Numbered from the stretch's first letter, positions 7,530-15,046 are shown. The stretch is 64,000 nucleotides of DNA from Candidatus Promineifilum breve (GCF_900066015.1 NZ_LN890655.1:3078726-3142725), one strand, 5' to 3'. The notes: generated by a model from the sequence alone, not told the origin. Program-made: numbers and translations.

Positions 7530-9845
7530 TCAATCAACAGCGAAATCGGCCCGCACATAGGCCAACCGCGACCGCCAACTCACCGCCCGCTCCAGCATCT
7601 GGTTGCGGAACAGGCGCTCAACCTTCTCCACCTCCGCGGCCGTCAATCCCCCGGCCAGCAATCGCTGGCGATAGCTCAGCCGCGCCCCAGTCCCCTCTCC
7701 CCCCGGGAGAGGGCTAGGGAGAGGGTCTTTTCCGCCACCGTCCCCTAACCCCTCCCGAAGGGCCGGGGACGGAGAGGCGAACCAACGGTCAAGGTGCGCG
7801 GCCGTGATCAACCGCTCCTCCGACTGCTCCTCAACCATCAGGCGCACGTCCTGTAGTCCGGCCGCCTCCAGCGCGGCCGTCAGATCGCTCTCGTCCCAAT
7901 TGACCATCGGGTCGGCCGGGTCACTGTAGATGGCTTCCTCGGCGGCGATGACCTTATCGCGCAGCTTGGCGTCGCGGCCCCATTCGATGAGCGCGTAGAG
8001 CCGTTGGGTGTGGCGGGGGATGGCTTGGGCCAGCACGAGGCGACCGCCGGGCAACAGGTGGCGGGCGAGGGCCGGTGGGACGCCGGCGATCCGTTCCTTG
8101 TTGGTCAGGATATTGCGGCCCAGGATGCAATCGAAGCGCACGTCCGCCTCGCCGCGCAGGGCCAGCAGGTAATCAAGCTCCGCCGGGTCGCCGACGAGGA
8201 CGGCCGGGCGCTCGATCTCCGGCAGGCGGGCGGCTTGCTGGCGCAATGCCTCGCCGGCCGTTTCGTCGGCGGCCAGCGCCCACACGCCGCCCTCCGGCGC
8301 GCGCCGGGCCGCTTCCCAGGTCAGCAGGCCGCTGCCGGCGTTGGCGTCAAGGATCAGGTGATGGCGCTGCACCCCGGCCATCTCGAACAGCCGGTCGCGC
8401 AGGCCGCCGAGTTGCCGGCCGCTGTTGGCGACGGTGCGTTGCAGCCACATATCCTTGGCGCGGTTCGATGGGCTGGTGGTCAAGACCTCCAGATGGGCAT
8501 CGCTGTCGCTTTCGACCATGGCCGCCAGTTGCGCCTCGCGGCGGCGGGCCACGTCGGCGCCGATAGCCCGCTCGTGGCCCAGCTCGCCCGGCTGATAGAA
8601 CACCTTGCCTTGTAGCGCGTTGGGCAGATATTGTTGGGCCACCCAATGATCGCGGTAGGCGTGGGGGTAGAGGTAGCCCTCGCCGTGGCCGAAGCCCTCC
8701 TTGTCGCGGTTACCGTCCTTCAGGTGGTTGGGCACGTCGGCCTCGCGCTCTTTCTCCACCATGCCCAGGGCGTCGAAGAAGGCGAAGGCCGAGTTGGACT
8801 TGGGGGCCGTGGACAAATAGATAGCCGCCACGGCCAGCGGGAAGCGCCCCTCCGGCAGGCCGATGCGCTCGAACGTCTCCCAGCAATTGACGACAATGCC
8901 CATGGCCTGCGGGTCGGCCATGCCCACGTCCTCGCCGGCGAAGATCGCCATGCGCCGGAAGATGAAGCGCGGGTCTTCCCCAGCATAGACCATGCGGGCC
9001 ATCCAGTATAGCGCCGCGTCGGTGTCGGAGCCGCGCAGGCTCTTGATGAAGGCCGAAATGGTGTCGTAATGGACATCGCCATCCTTGTCATAGAGCACGG
9101 CGCGGCGCTGGATCGACTCCTCGGCCACGTCCAGGCTGATGGTGATGAGGCCGTTCGCGTCGGGTGGGGTGGTCTCCACGGCCAGTTCCAGGGCGTTGAG
9201 CACACCGCGGGCATCGCCGTTCGCCACGTCCACCAGATGGTCGAGCGCCTCCGGTTGCAGGGCCACGTTAAGCTTGCCGTAGCCGCGCTCCGGGTCGTTC
9301 AGGGCTTGCACGGCAATGGCCCGCAGGTCGTCCTCGGTCAACGGCCGAAGCTGGAAGATACGGCTGCGGCTGACGAGGGCCTTGTTGACCTCGAAGTACG
9401 GGTTCTCGGTCGTCGCGCCGATGAGGATGATCGTGCCGTTCTCGACGTGGGGCAGTAACGCGTCCTGCTGGGCCTTGTTCCAGCGGTGTACCTCGTCGAC
9501 GAAGAGGGTGGTGCGCTGGCCGTATAGCTCGCGCCGCTGGCGGGCCACGTCGATGGCCTCGCGAATCTCCTTGACCCCGGCCAGCACGGCGTTGATGGTG
9601 ATGAAATGGCTGCGCGTGCTGTTGGCGATGACCATCGCCAGCGTGGTCTTGCCCGTGCCGGGCGGGCCGTAGAAGATGAGCGACGATAGCTGGTCGGCCT
9701 GGATGGCGCGGCGCAACAGGCGGCCCGACCCCATGATGTGGCTCTGGCCGAAGAACTCATCGAGGGTGCGCGGCCGCATCCGGGCGGCCAGCGGCGCTTC
9801 CCGGCGAATGCGTTCCTGGGCGGCGTGGGAGAAGAGGTCGGTCAT
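7530..9845 (-). CDS. rarA: RarA/MgsA-type AAA+ ATPase fused to a methyltransferase-like C-terminal domain
   Basis: Residues 1-~430 are RarA (replication-associated recombination protein A), a clamp-loader-like ATPase acting at stalled forks. They show Walker A GPPGTGKT (60-67), Walker B LFVDEVHR (114-121), sensor 1 GATTENP (143-149), and the SSB/tetramerisation part (AGEDVGMADPQA, HLKDGNRD). Residues ~470-690 carry a Rossmann methyltransferase-like domain with motif I LDANAGSG (499-506). Residues ~691-721 come from an inserted repeat, and a short helical tail follows. Total length, 771 aa, far exceeds the usual ~440. The start overlaps the vapC stop (ATGA). Related fusions occur, as I recall, in Cyanobacteria and Chloroflexota. 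The methyltransferase substrate is unknown. Confidence 0.9.
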   Translation of the reverse strand: MTDLFSHAAQERIRREAPLAARMRPRTLDEFFGQSHIMGSGRLLRRAIQADQLSSLIFYGPPGTGKTTLAMVIANSTRSHFITINAVLAGVKEIREAIDVARQRRELYGQRTTLFVDEVHRWNKAQQDALLPHVENGTIILIGATTENPYFEVNKALVSRSRIFQLRPLTEDDLRAIAVQALNDPERGYGKLNVALQPEALDHLVDVANGDARGVLNALELAVETTPPDANGLITISLDVAEESIQRRAVLYDKDGDVHYDTISAFIKSLRGSDTDAALYWMARMVYAGEDPRFIFRRMAIFAGEDVGMADPQAMGIVVNCWETFERIGLPEGRFPLAVAAIYLSTAPKSNSAFAFFDALGMVEKEREADVPNHLKDGNRDKEGFGHGEGYLYPHAYRDHWVAQQYLPNALQGKVFYQPGELGHERAIGADVARRREAQLAAMVESDSDAHLEVLTTSPSNRAKDMWLQRTVANSGRQLGGLRDRLFEMAGVQRHHLILDANAGSGLLTWEAARRAPEGGVWALAADETAGEALRQQAARLPEIERPAVLVGDPAELDYLLALRGEADVRFDCILGRNILTNKERIAGVPPALARHLLPGGRLVLAQAIPRHTQRLYALIEWGRDAKLRDKVIAAEEAIYSDPADPMVNWDESDLTAALEAAGLQDVRLMVEEQSEERLITAAHLDRWFASPSPALREGLGDGGGKDPLPSPLPGGEGTGARLSYRQRLLAGGLTAAEVEKVERLFRNQMLERAVSWRSRLAYVRADFAVD
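7683..7775. repeat. SPLPGGEG-type palindromic repeat inserted in frame in rarA
   Basis: CCCTCTCCCCCCGGGAGAGG and the neighbouring CCCCTAACCCCTCCCGAAGG form inverted segments, a common intergenic repeat type. Here they lie inside the rarA frame, encoding residues ~691-721, including PLPSPLPGGEG. The insertion keeps the frame and lies between the methyltransferase-like domain and the C-terminal helices. Confidence 0.8.
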
Positions 9846-10294
9846 AGCCAGTCCGTGAGCCGGAAATCAGCGGCAAAGGGATTGACAAAGCGTACGCCCT
9901 CGATGACACGACCGCTTTGAAAATCTTCGCTCAGCAAGAGGGTTAGTTGGTGGAGATGGGCCGCCGCCCATAGCTGAGCGTCATAATAGGCCAATTGGTG
10001 ATCGCGCACACCCCGTCCCGCTTCCAGAATAATAGGTACCGTCAAGGGAAAAACCGGGTAGAGGCCTTGAAATCGTTCGACTTGCTCCAATGCCATTGCT
10101 GGGTTCATCAGCGGTTGTCGGCCGCGCGTTGTAACGTTGAAAAACTCGGCCAGGCATTGCACGCTCAATCGCCCGGCCTGATATAAATGTAGTTCATCAA
10201 GTACCTCGCGCGCCTTGGCCTGTTTTGTCTCATCGGCCGGATCGAAAAGGTACACCAGCAAATTCGTATCGATGAGAGCCGCCATGACTGTCAC
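9842..10294 (-). CDS. vapC: PIN-domain ribonuclease toxin (VapC-like)
   Basis: This ~150-aa PIN domain starts with ALIDTNLLVYLFDP (first Asp in DTN), has the conserved Glu in CLAEFFNV, and ends with the acidic pair in YYDAQLWAAA and SEDFQSG. The four acidic residues that bind Mg/Mn in VapC RNases are therefore present. The GTG start at 10294 overlaps the vapB stop by four bases; the internal ATG at 10285 is an alternative. Its own stop overlaps the rarA start by four bases, so toxin and repair ATPase are probably translated from one message. The likely target is tRNA or other RNA. Confidence 0.85.
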   Translation of the reverse strand: MTVMAALIDTNLLVYLFDPADETKQAKAREVLDELHLYQAGRLSVQCLAEFFNVTTRGRQPLMNPAMALEQVERFQGLYPVFPLTVPIILEAGRGVRDHQLAYYDAQLWAAAHLHQLTLLLSEDFQSGRVIEGVRFVNPFAADFRLTDWL

Positions 10295-10590
10295 TCATCC
10301 TCCCGATTTTTGAGCCAGCGATCCTCGCGCTCGGCATAGATCTCCTCACGTGTCCAACGGATAGGCTCCCTCTGGCCGTCCCATCTTTGCCGGACTTCCT
10401 CCACAGCCTGCATCAGTTCGGCCCAAACGTCATTATTAGGCAGGGGTTGTTTCATCGATCCACTGATTTCATGCTCAATCGCCTGGCGAATCACCTCCGC
10501 CTCGCTGATGCCTCTGGTTTGGGAAAGGCGCTTGATCAATATATCCTGTCGCCGGGGGATATAGATTTGCTTGCGGATCATTACGGTCAT
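10291..10590 (-). CDS. vapB: Ribbon-helix-helix antitoxin (VapB-like)
   Basis: This 99-aa protein has an N-terminal ribbon-helix-helix (RKQIYIPRRQDILIKRLSQT, then GISEAEVIRQAIEHEI). The charged C-terminal half, rich in Trp, Arg and Glu, would wrap the toxin. It is first in the vapB-vapC-rarA series and is followed by a four-base overlap with vapC. It should bind DNA upstream of 10590 and autoregulate. Two in-frame ATGs lie close together (10590 and 10581). The AT-rich upstream stretch (10600-10660) is the likely promoter region, but I see no unambiguous operator. Confidence 0.82.
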   Translation of the reverse strand: MTVMIRKQIYIPRRQDILIKRLSQTRGISEAEVIRQAIEHEISGSMKQPLPNNDVWAELMQAVEEVRQRWDGQREPIRWTREEIYAEREDRWLKNREDE

Positions 10591-10719
10591 GGGGCTACTC
10601 CGGGTTTAGGGTATCAAGGCGCGAATATACATCATATTATACACAATAGGCCGGTGGAATCAATGAACGGTGGATTAGCCCGTCAACGGCCGTCGCCCCT
10701 TCGCCTGGGCAAAGTGCAA

Positions 10720-10748
10720 TTGTGAACCCGTTCCGTCTATGGTATGAT
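10720..10748 (+). promoter_or_regulatory. Probable sigma-70-type promoter of the DIP1984 gene
   Basis: TTGTGA (10720-10725) and TATGAT (10743-10748) are separated by 17 bp. They lie about 57 bp upstream of the ATG at 10805. The start would fall near 10755, giving a ~50-nt leader containing GAGGGAG (10769-10775). Confidence 0.6.
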
Positions 10749-10804
10749 GTTTCAGTCTGAGTTTCATTGAGGGAGCCAACCATTAGCCCGGAAGAACGAA
10801 TGCC

Positions 10805-11263
10805 ATGAAACTAGCCGAAGCGCTGATCCTGCGGGCCGATAGAAAGAAGCGGCTCGAACATCTGAAAGAACGATTGGGGCGTATCGTCAAGGTGCAGGAG
10901 GGCGACCAGCCGGCCGAAAATCCGGAAGCCCTGCTGCAAGAGGTCGACCGGGCGGCGGCCGATCTGACGCGCCTCATCAAGCAGATCAACCGCACCAATG
11001 CCAACAGCCAACTGGACGACGGCCGGACAATCGCCGACGCCATCGCCGACCGCGATGACCTGCGCCTGCGCCATACCATCCTCAATGGCGTTATTCAGGC
11101 AGCGACCATCCGCCAGGAACGCTTCACCAAGAGCGAAGTGCGCTTCCAGACCACGGTCAACGCCGGCGCGCTGCAACAACAGGCCGACGACCTGGCCCAG
11201 GCTTATCGCGAACTGGATACGAAAATCCAATCAGCCAACTGGCTGATCGATTTGATTGATTGA
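10805..11263 (+). CDS. DIP1984-family protein
   Basis: This 152-aa, largely helical cytosolic protein matches the DIP1984 family (MKLAEALILRADRKKRLEHL at the N-terminus, with NRTN and LDDGRTIADAIADRD in the middle). Members are small coiled-coil proteins of unknown function; some old annotations call them septicolysin, without support here. ATG 10805 begins the conserved N-terminus exactly. The stop codon at 11261-11263 touches the first strand of a strong RNA stem that closes 209 bases later, so gene and RNA candidate are physically linked. A small protein gene follows the RNA. The neighbourhood suggests an RNA-related role, but that is inference. Confidence 0.85.
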   Translation: MKLAEALILRADRKKRLEHLKERLGRIVKVQEGDQPAENPEALLQEVDRAAADLTRLIKQINRTNANSQLDDGRTIADAIADRDDLRLRHTILNGVIQAATIRQERFTKSEVRFQTTVNAGALQQQADDLAQAYRELDTKIQSANWLIDLID

Positions 11264-11479
11264 GTTGAAGCTGGTAGCCGTTGCGACCGAAGCGAGTGCA
11301 ACCCTTTGAGGGCGGGGCAAAGCCTTCACCATGATGGCGTGAGGGGCCACGCCTGTGGTTCGATCCCACGTTAAACGAGTATGCCCAGTAAGGTTACAAG
11401 CGTACCGGGTAGCGCGTACTGTCACTACCAATGCACTGATCGGTTGCTACGGTGAGGGTGGGTAAGGGGACTTCAACTC
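11262..11479 (+). ncRNA. Candidate structured RNA with tRNA-like core (Y RNA/YrlA-like)
   Basis: GAGTTGAAG (11262-11270) pairs perfectly with CTTCAACTC (11471-11479). Inside, GTAGC (11274-11278) pairs with GCTAC (11446-11450), and GTTGC/GCAAC forms a hairpin (11280-11302). A tRNA-like series follows. There is a D-arm-like GGC-GGGGCAAA-GCC (11311-11324), an anticodon-arm-like TTCAC/GTGAG stem with a 9-nt loop (11325-11343), and a T-arm TGTGG-TTCGATC-CCACG (11354-11370) with a canonical T-loop. No acceptor stem or CCA end exists, so it is not a tRNA. Bacterial Y RNA-like A molecules have this design: a long closing stem plus a tRNA mimic. Strand is set by the T-loop and by the neighbouring genes. 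Confidence 0.55.
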
Positions 11480-11497
11480 GCAGTGGAGGACAGGATT

Positions 11498-11782
11498 ATG
11501 GCGATTCAAGTGAAACGGGCGATGCTCAACGTGGAGAAATATAAATGGCAGGCGGGCGAGGGCGACAGCAAGACCAGCGTGGCCCACGACCGGATCATGT
11601 TCAGCCGCCGCCAGGGATACGAGGTTATCCCGATGATCCAGAAAGTGGTGAATCATTTCGGCTACGAAACGGAGGCCGACGTCAAGCGGGTCGAGGAAGC
11701 CATTCGCACCGCGCTGCCGGGCAACGTGCGCAGCCGCAAGAACGTGTTTAACTGGCTCACGACCTATCTGTCGCAAAACTAG
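11498..11782 (+). CDS. Small basic protein of unknown function downstream of the RNA candidate
   Basis: This 94-aa protein starts at ATG 11498 after a good ribosome site (GGAGGA at 11485-11490). It has a charged, mostly helical make-up: KRAMLNVEKYKW, HDRIMFSRRQGYEVIPMIQK, a helical pair around TEADVKRVEEAIRTALP, and NVRSRKNVFNWLTTYL at the end. No signal peptide or membrane segment is visible and I do not recognise the family. It lies 19 bases after the end of the structured RNA candidate and is closed by a strong terminator hairpin, so it may be the last member of a DIP1984-RNA-protein unit. RNA binding is possible but untested. Confidence 0.7.
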   Translation: MAIQVKRAMLNVEKYKWQAGEGDSKTSVAHDRIMFSRRQGYEVIPMIQKVVNHFGYETEADVKRVEEAIRTALPGNVRSRKNVFNWLTTYLSQN

Positions 11783-11795
11783 CTCAGGCATTAAA

Positions 11796-11823
11796 AACCG
11801 GAGGCGCTGATGCGCCTCCGGTT
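11796..11823. terminator. Bidirectional intrinsic terminator
   Basis: AACCGGAGGCGC and GCGCCTCCGGTT form a perfect 12-bp stem around TGAT, between the convergent 94-aa gene and the stress-protein gene. The left flank is A-rich, which gives U residues on the minus transcript. Confidence 0.85.
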
Positions 11824-11854
11824 ATCTCCTTCCACCTCTTGGCCCTATGGCGGA

Positions 11855-13432
11855 TTAACGTTGGGAGGTATAGCCGCCCACGCCGCCACTCTCGCCGATC
11901 AATTCATCTTCGTCATAGTCGGCGTCGAACGCCTCGCGTACGCTTTCCCAACCGCGCCGCACGGCATCCTTCACGTCGTCCCAGGCGCTGTGGGCGGCGA
12001 ACTCGCCGGTTTCCCATTCGCGCCGGATGTCGGTCTCCAACTGGTTGTCCCAACTGTCGTAACTATCGTAGCGCTCGTCCAGGCCGGAGACGTAGCCGTG
12101 ACGGTAAGCCGGCTCATACCAATCATAGGCGCGGCTTTGCCCGTTGTTGTGGATGTAGGTCGAGGCGTAGTGCTCGCGGAAAGTCGGCTCGTACTCATTG
12201 TAGTCGGCTTCCATGTCCATCGCGTCGCGCACGTCTTCCCAGCCGCGGCGGATGGCGTCCTTGAATTCATCCCAGGCGCGCCCGGCGGCCCCTTCCGTCT
12301 GCTCCCAGCCGCGGCGGGCGTCGGCCTCGAATTCGTCCCAGGTGTCGAACTCGTCCCAGCGCTCATCCATCGCCATATCGTAGCCGTAGCGATAGGCCGG
12401 GGCGTAGGCATCGTAGGCGCGGCCGCTGCCGATATATTGCGTGCCGTAATGCTCGCGGAAACCCGGCTCGAAGAGAGTGAAGTCCTCTTCAAAGTCCATC
12501 GCATCCTTCACCGATTCCCAGCCGTGACGGACGGCATCCTTGATTTCGTCCCAGGCGCGCCCGGCGGCATGTTCGTTCTGCGTCCAGCCGTGGCCGGCCG
12601 TGGCCTCGAATTCGTCCCACGTTTCGTAATTGCGGTAGCGATCATCCTGAGCCAGCGAATAACCATAACGGTAGGCGGGGTCATACTGGGCATACGCATG
12701 GCCGCTGCCGCCGTAGTTCGTCTGGAAGTGATCGCGGAAGGCGGTGGTATAGTTGGCGTAATCGAGGTAGTTGCCGGCCGCCATCTGGGTTGTGCCTGTC
12801 GGCAGCGGCGTCACCATCGCGGCCGCTCCGGCCGTCGCGACCGGCAGACCGGCCGTCAGGGGGTCGCTGTCGCCGGCCGTCCAGCCGCTCTGCCGCCAGC
12901 TTTCGGAATGGCGCTCCACGTCGATGGGGCCATACTGGTTCATAATATTGACGGCGCGCTCGACGCGCTCTTCTTCTGTTTTCAGGCCGACCAGGATGCC
13001 GCCCCGCCGCACACTTTCGGCATAGAGTTCGGCTTCTTCGGCCGGCACGCCCCAATTGACCAGCGCGCCGACCAGGCCACCAACGGCCGCACCGATGCCC
13101 GCGCCGGCCAGCCCGGCCACCAACGGCCCGGCGGCGATGACCGGCCCCAGGCCGGGAATCGCCAGCGCGCCCAGGCCCAGCAGGACGCCGCCCAGCCCGC
13201 CGACCACGCCGCCGGTCGCCATGCCCGCGGCCACGTCGCTGCCCAACTGGCTGGGATTCATCACCCCGTTCTCATCGATGTCGTCGGTAGATGTCGAGGC
13301 CATCGTTTCGTCGGCCCAGCGGTTCGTCGCCACCAGGCTGATGTTGGCCCGGTCGAAGCCGGCCCGTACCAGTTCGTTGATCGCCAGTTGCGCGTCGGTA
13401 ATTTCTTCGTACAGTCCAACTACTGTTTTCAT
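11855..13432 (-). CDS. YflT-like general stress protein with three long C-terminal repeats
   Basis: Residues 1-~60 (MKTVVGLYEEITDAQLAINE) resemble the general-stress YflT/DUF1269-like domain. A glycine/alanine-rich stretch (~70-130) like those of surface-associated or membrane-interacting stress proteins follows, then AEEAELYAESVRRGGILVGL, typical of the group. The remainder holds three ~80-residue repeats. Each begins F-R-x-H-(F/Y), contains AY-x-x-Y-x-PAYRYGY, and ends with AW-D-x-(I/F/V)-KDA-(V/I)-R-x-GW. The repeats are rich in Trp, Tyr, Asp and Arg. No sequence suggests catalysis. Known YflT relatives are ~110-200 aa, so 525 aa is unusual. A role in stress protection or as a structural protein is inferred. 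Confidence 0.75.
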   Translation of the reverse strand: MKTVVGLYEEITDAQLAINELVRAGFDRANISLVATNRWADETMASTSTDDIDENGVMNPSQLGSDVAAGMATGGVVGGLGGVLLGLGALAIPGLGPVIAAGPLVAGLAGAGIGAAVGGLVGALVNWGVPAEEAELYAESVRRGGILVGLKTEEERVERAVNIMNQYGPIDVERHSESWRQSGWTAGDSDPLTAGLPVATAGAAAMVTPLPTGTTQMAAGNYLDYANYTTAFRDHFQTNYGGSGHAYAQYDPAYRYGYSLAQDDRYRNYETWDEFEATAGHGWTQNEHAAGRAWDEIKDAVRHGWESVKDAMDFEEDFTLFEPGFREHYGTQYIGSGRAYDAYAPAYRYGYDMAMDERWDEFDTWDEFEADARRGWEQTEGAAGRAWDEFKDAIRRGWEDVRDAMDMEADYNEYEPTFREHYASTYIHNNGQSRAYDWYEPAYRHGYVSGLDERYDSYDSWDNQLETDIRREWETGEFAAHSAWDDVKDAVRRGWESVREAFDADYDEDELIGESGGVGGYTSQR

Positions 13433-13501
13433 GGTTTTGTTCTCCTTTCTGTCCGCGACAGATTGTTAATTGGACGCTTGTCCAACCTCATCGGTCTGAG
13501 T

Positions 13502-13687
13502 CTAGAAAAAGGCCTGATAGGCGAACCAGACGAGGACAGCTAAAACGAGTAGCAACCCCAACGACAACCACAAAGGCATGGTGCGTCGTTGCGGCCGTTC
13601 ATACACCTTGATGCCGGGGGGCAGGTTGTGGGGCGTCGTTCCGGCTGGTGGTATTTCCGGCGTGGTGGGTGTTGGCTTCTCGTTCAT
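13502..13687 (-). CDS. Small single-pass membrane protein
   Basis: This 61-aa protein has a Pro/Thr-rich N-terminal half (TPTTPEIPPAGTTPHNLPPG), a short basic stretch (ERPQRRT) and a C-terminal membrane helix (PLWLSLGLLLVLAVLVWFAY). With Arg residues on the N-side of the helix the N-terminus is expected inside the cell. It lies 69 bases upstream of the stress-protein gene on the same strand and could be co-transcribed with it. The family is not recognised. Confidence 0.6.
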   Translation of the reverse strand: MNEKPTPTTPEIPPAGTTPHNLPPGIKVYERPQRRTMPLWLSLGLLLVLAVLVWFAYQAFF

Positions 13688-13910
13688 GCTTTGTTCGTGG
13701 GTTCGCTTTCAGGCTGGCCGGATGCACCCATCCAGCACTACCAGTACACCCTCTACAATAAAGGAAGCGGGCAGCGAACCCTATGGGTAAGAGGTATAGA
13801 CCGGGTAACAGGTTGTGGTACAAGCCCAATAGCCGCGGAGGCTCGCCCTGAGAAAGAGCATTAACCGCCGGGCGTGGGTCAGTCGTGGTGGGCGTGGCGG
13901 GTTAGAAGGA

Positions 13911-14642
13911 CTATGAGGCCCGCGCGGCAAAGTAGCCCTGTTGGTCGAGGGCATCGTGGATGGCGTAGAGGAAAATGCCGGTCGCCATCGCCAGATTAAG
14001 CGAAGTGGCCCGGCCGCGCATGGGCAGGCGCAGCAACTCGTCGCACAGCGCGGTTTGCTCCGCTGTTAGACCCTGGCGCTCGCTGCCCATCAGCAATATC
14101 AGCGGCGGGGTATAGCCGGCGGCGCGATAGTCGGCCCGGCCGTGGGCCGAGGTGCCATAGACGCGATAGCCGCCGGCTCGCGCCCAGCCGGCGAACTCGG
14201 CAAACGACGCGGCGACGACCGGCCGATGAAACGTCGCCCCCATCGCGGCGCGAATAGCCGCCGGATGATACACATCGACGCCGCCATCGAGCAACAGCAA
14301 GCCCGACGCGCCCACGGCATCGATGGCCCGCAAGATGGAGCCGACATTGCCGGGGTCTTGCGGGGCGACGAGGGCCACCAGCCACGGCTGGCTGGCCGGG
14401 CCGAGGCTATTCAGCGCCACGTGGCGCGTATGGGCCACGGCCAGCAGACCTTGCGGATTGTCCTTGTCGGCGATGGCACCCATGACCGCCGCGCTGACGG
14501 GATAGACCGGCGTGCCGTTCGCCTCGGCCGCGGCCACCAGATCGCGGCCGAAGGGGCTGATGAGCGTCTCGGGGGCTTGGACGAGATAGGCCACGTCGCC
14601 CGCGGCCAACGCCTCGCCGACGTGGAAGATGCCCTCGACCAC
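13911..14642 (-). CDS. SpoU/TrmH-family RNA 2'-O-methyltransferase, unusual start
   Basis: This SPOUT enzyme methylates ribose 2'-OH groups of rRNA or tRNA using SAM. Motif 1 is PQDPGNVGSILRAIDAVGAS, motif 2 ILLMGSERQGL and motif 3 LPMRGRATSLNLAMATGIFL, all intact. The first canonical in-frame start is GTG 14642. However, the open frame continues upstream to about 14726 and encodes a typical SpoU substrate-binding N-terminus (SATNPRIKQIRALARRKERD, then AAGLCVVEG) without any ATG, GTG or TTG; the nearest upstream stop is in the neighbouring gene. Either a rare start codon (two ATC codons lie at 14721-14726) is used or the protein is shortened. Methylation target unknown. Confidence 0.85.
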   Translation of the reverse strand: MVEGIFHVGEALAAGDVAYLVQAPETLISPFGRDLVAAAEANGTPVYPVSAAVMGAIADKDNPQGLLAVAHTRHVALNSLGPASQPWLVALVAPQDPGNVGSILRAIDAVGASGLLLLDGGVDVYHPAAIRAAMGATFHRPVVAASFAEFAGWARAGGYRVYGTSAHGRADYRAAGYTPPLILLMGSERQGLTAEQTALCDELLRLPMRGRATSLNLAMATGIFLYAIHDALDQQGYFAARAS

Positions 14643-14734
14643 GCACAGGCCGGCGGCGTCGCGCTCCTTGCGCCGAGCCAGAGCGCGAATCTGTTTGATG
14701 CGTGGGTTAGTGGCGCTGGTGATGATGGCCGGCT

Positions 14735-15046
14735 CTACAGTTGGAACCCGCCCCGATAGGGGATGACCTTGAAATGCAAGTCAGTGACGTACTTTTCCAG
14801 TTCCTGATTCAGATCGCCCCACAGGTCGCTATCGAGCAGCTGATCCATCGTCTGCCGGTCGGAGCAAACGAAGCCGACCAGCCGGTTGGGGGCCTCGCCA
14901 TAGGCCGTGTGCCAGGCTTCGCTCATCTGCAAGCCCATCGATTGCAGCGCGGGCACGTATTGACCCATGATGAACTGGTAATAGTCCTGAAGCGTGTCCT
15001 GATTGACGTCGTATTCGAGCAGCAGTTTCAGCCCGTTTTCGTCCAT
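14735..15046 (-). CDS. Small NIPSNAP-like / dimeric alpha-beta barrel-like protein of unknown function
   Basis: This 103-aa soluble protein begins LKLLLEYDVNQDTLQDYYQF and continues AEAWHTAYGEAP-type segments (SEAWHTAYGEAPNRLVGFVC). That pattern resembles ferredoxin-fold proteins of the NIPSNAP/Dabb superfamily, where a Trp/His-bearing strand lines a small binding pocket. It precedes the SpoU methyltransferase on the same strand with less than 100 bases between the coding cores, so they may share a transcript. No catalytic residue can be assigned. Confidence 0.65.
   Translation of the reverse strand: MDENGLKLLLEYDVNQDTLQDYYQFIMGQYVPALQSMGLQMSEAWHTAYGEAPNRLVGFVCSDRQTMDQLLDSDLWGDLNQELEKYVTDLHFKVIPYRGGFQL

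Noticed and set aside
11311-11377. Possible tRNA gene (canonical T-loop TTCGATC with 5-bp stem)
   Set aside because: No acceptor stem pairs across the element and no CCA or discriminator is in place; the T-arm belongs to a larger structured RNA.
11810-13543. 577-aa plus-strand open frame opposite the stress protein
   Set aside because: It mirrors the minus-strand repeats; the minus frame has a recognisable YflT-like start, a terminator and ordered repeats.
13688-13910. Search for a gene or RNA in the 223-bp gap
   Set aside because: No frame with a ribosome site, no tRNA fold and no convincing hairpin found; left unannotated.
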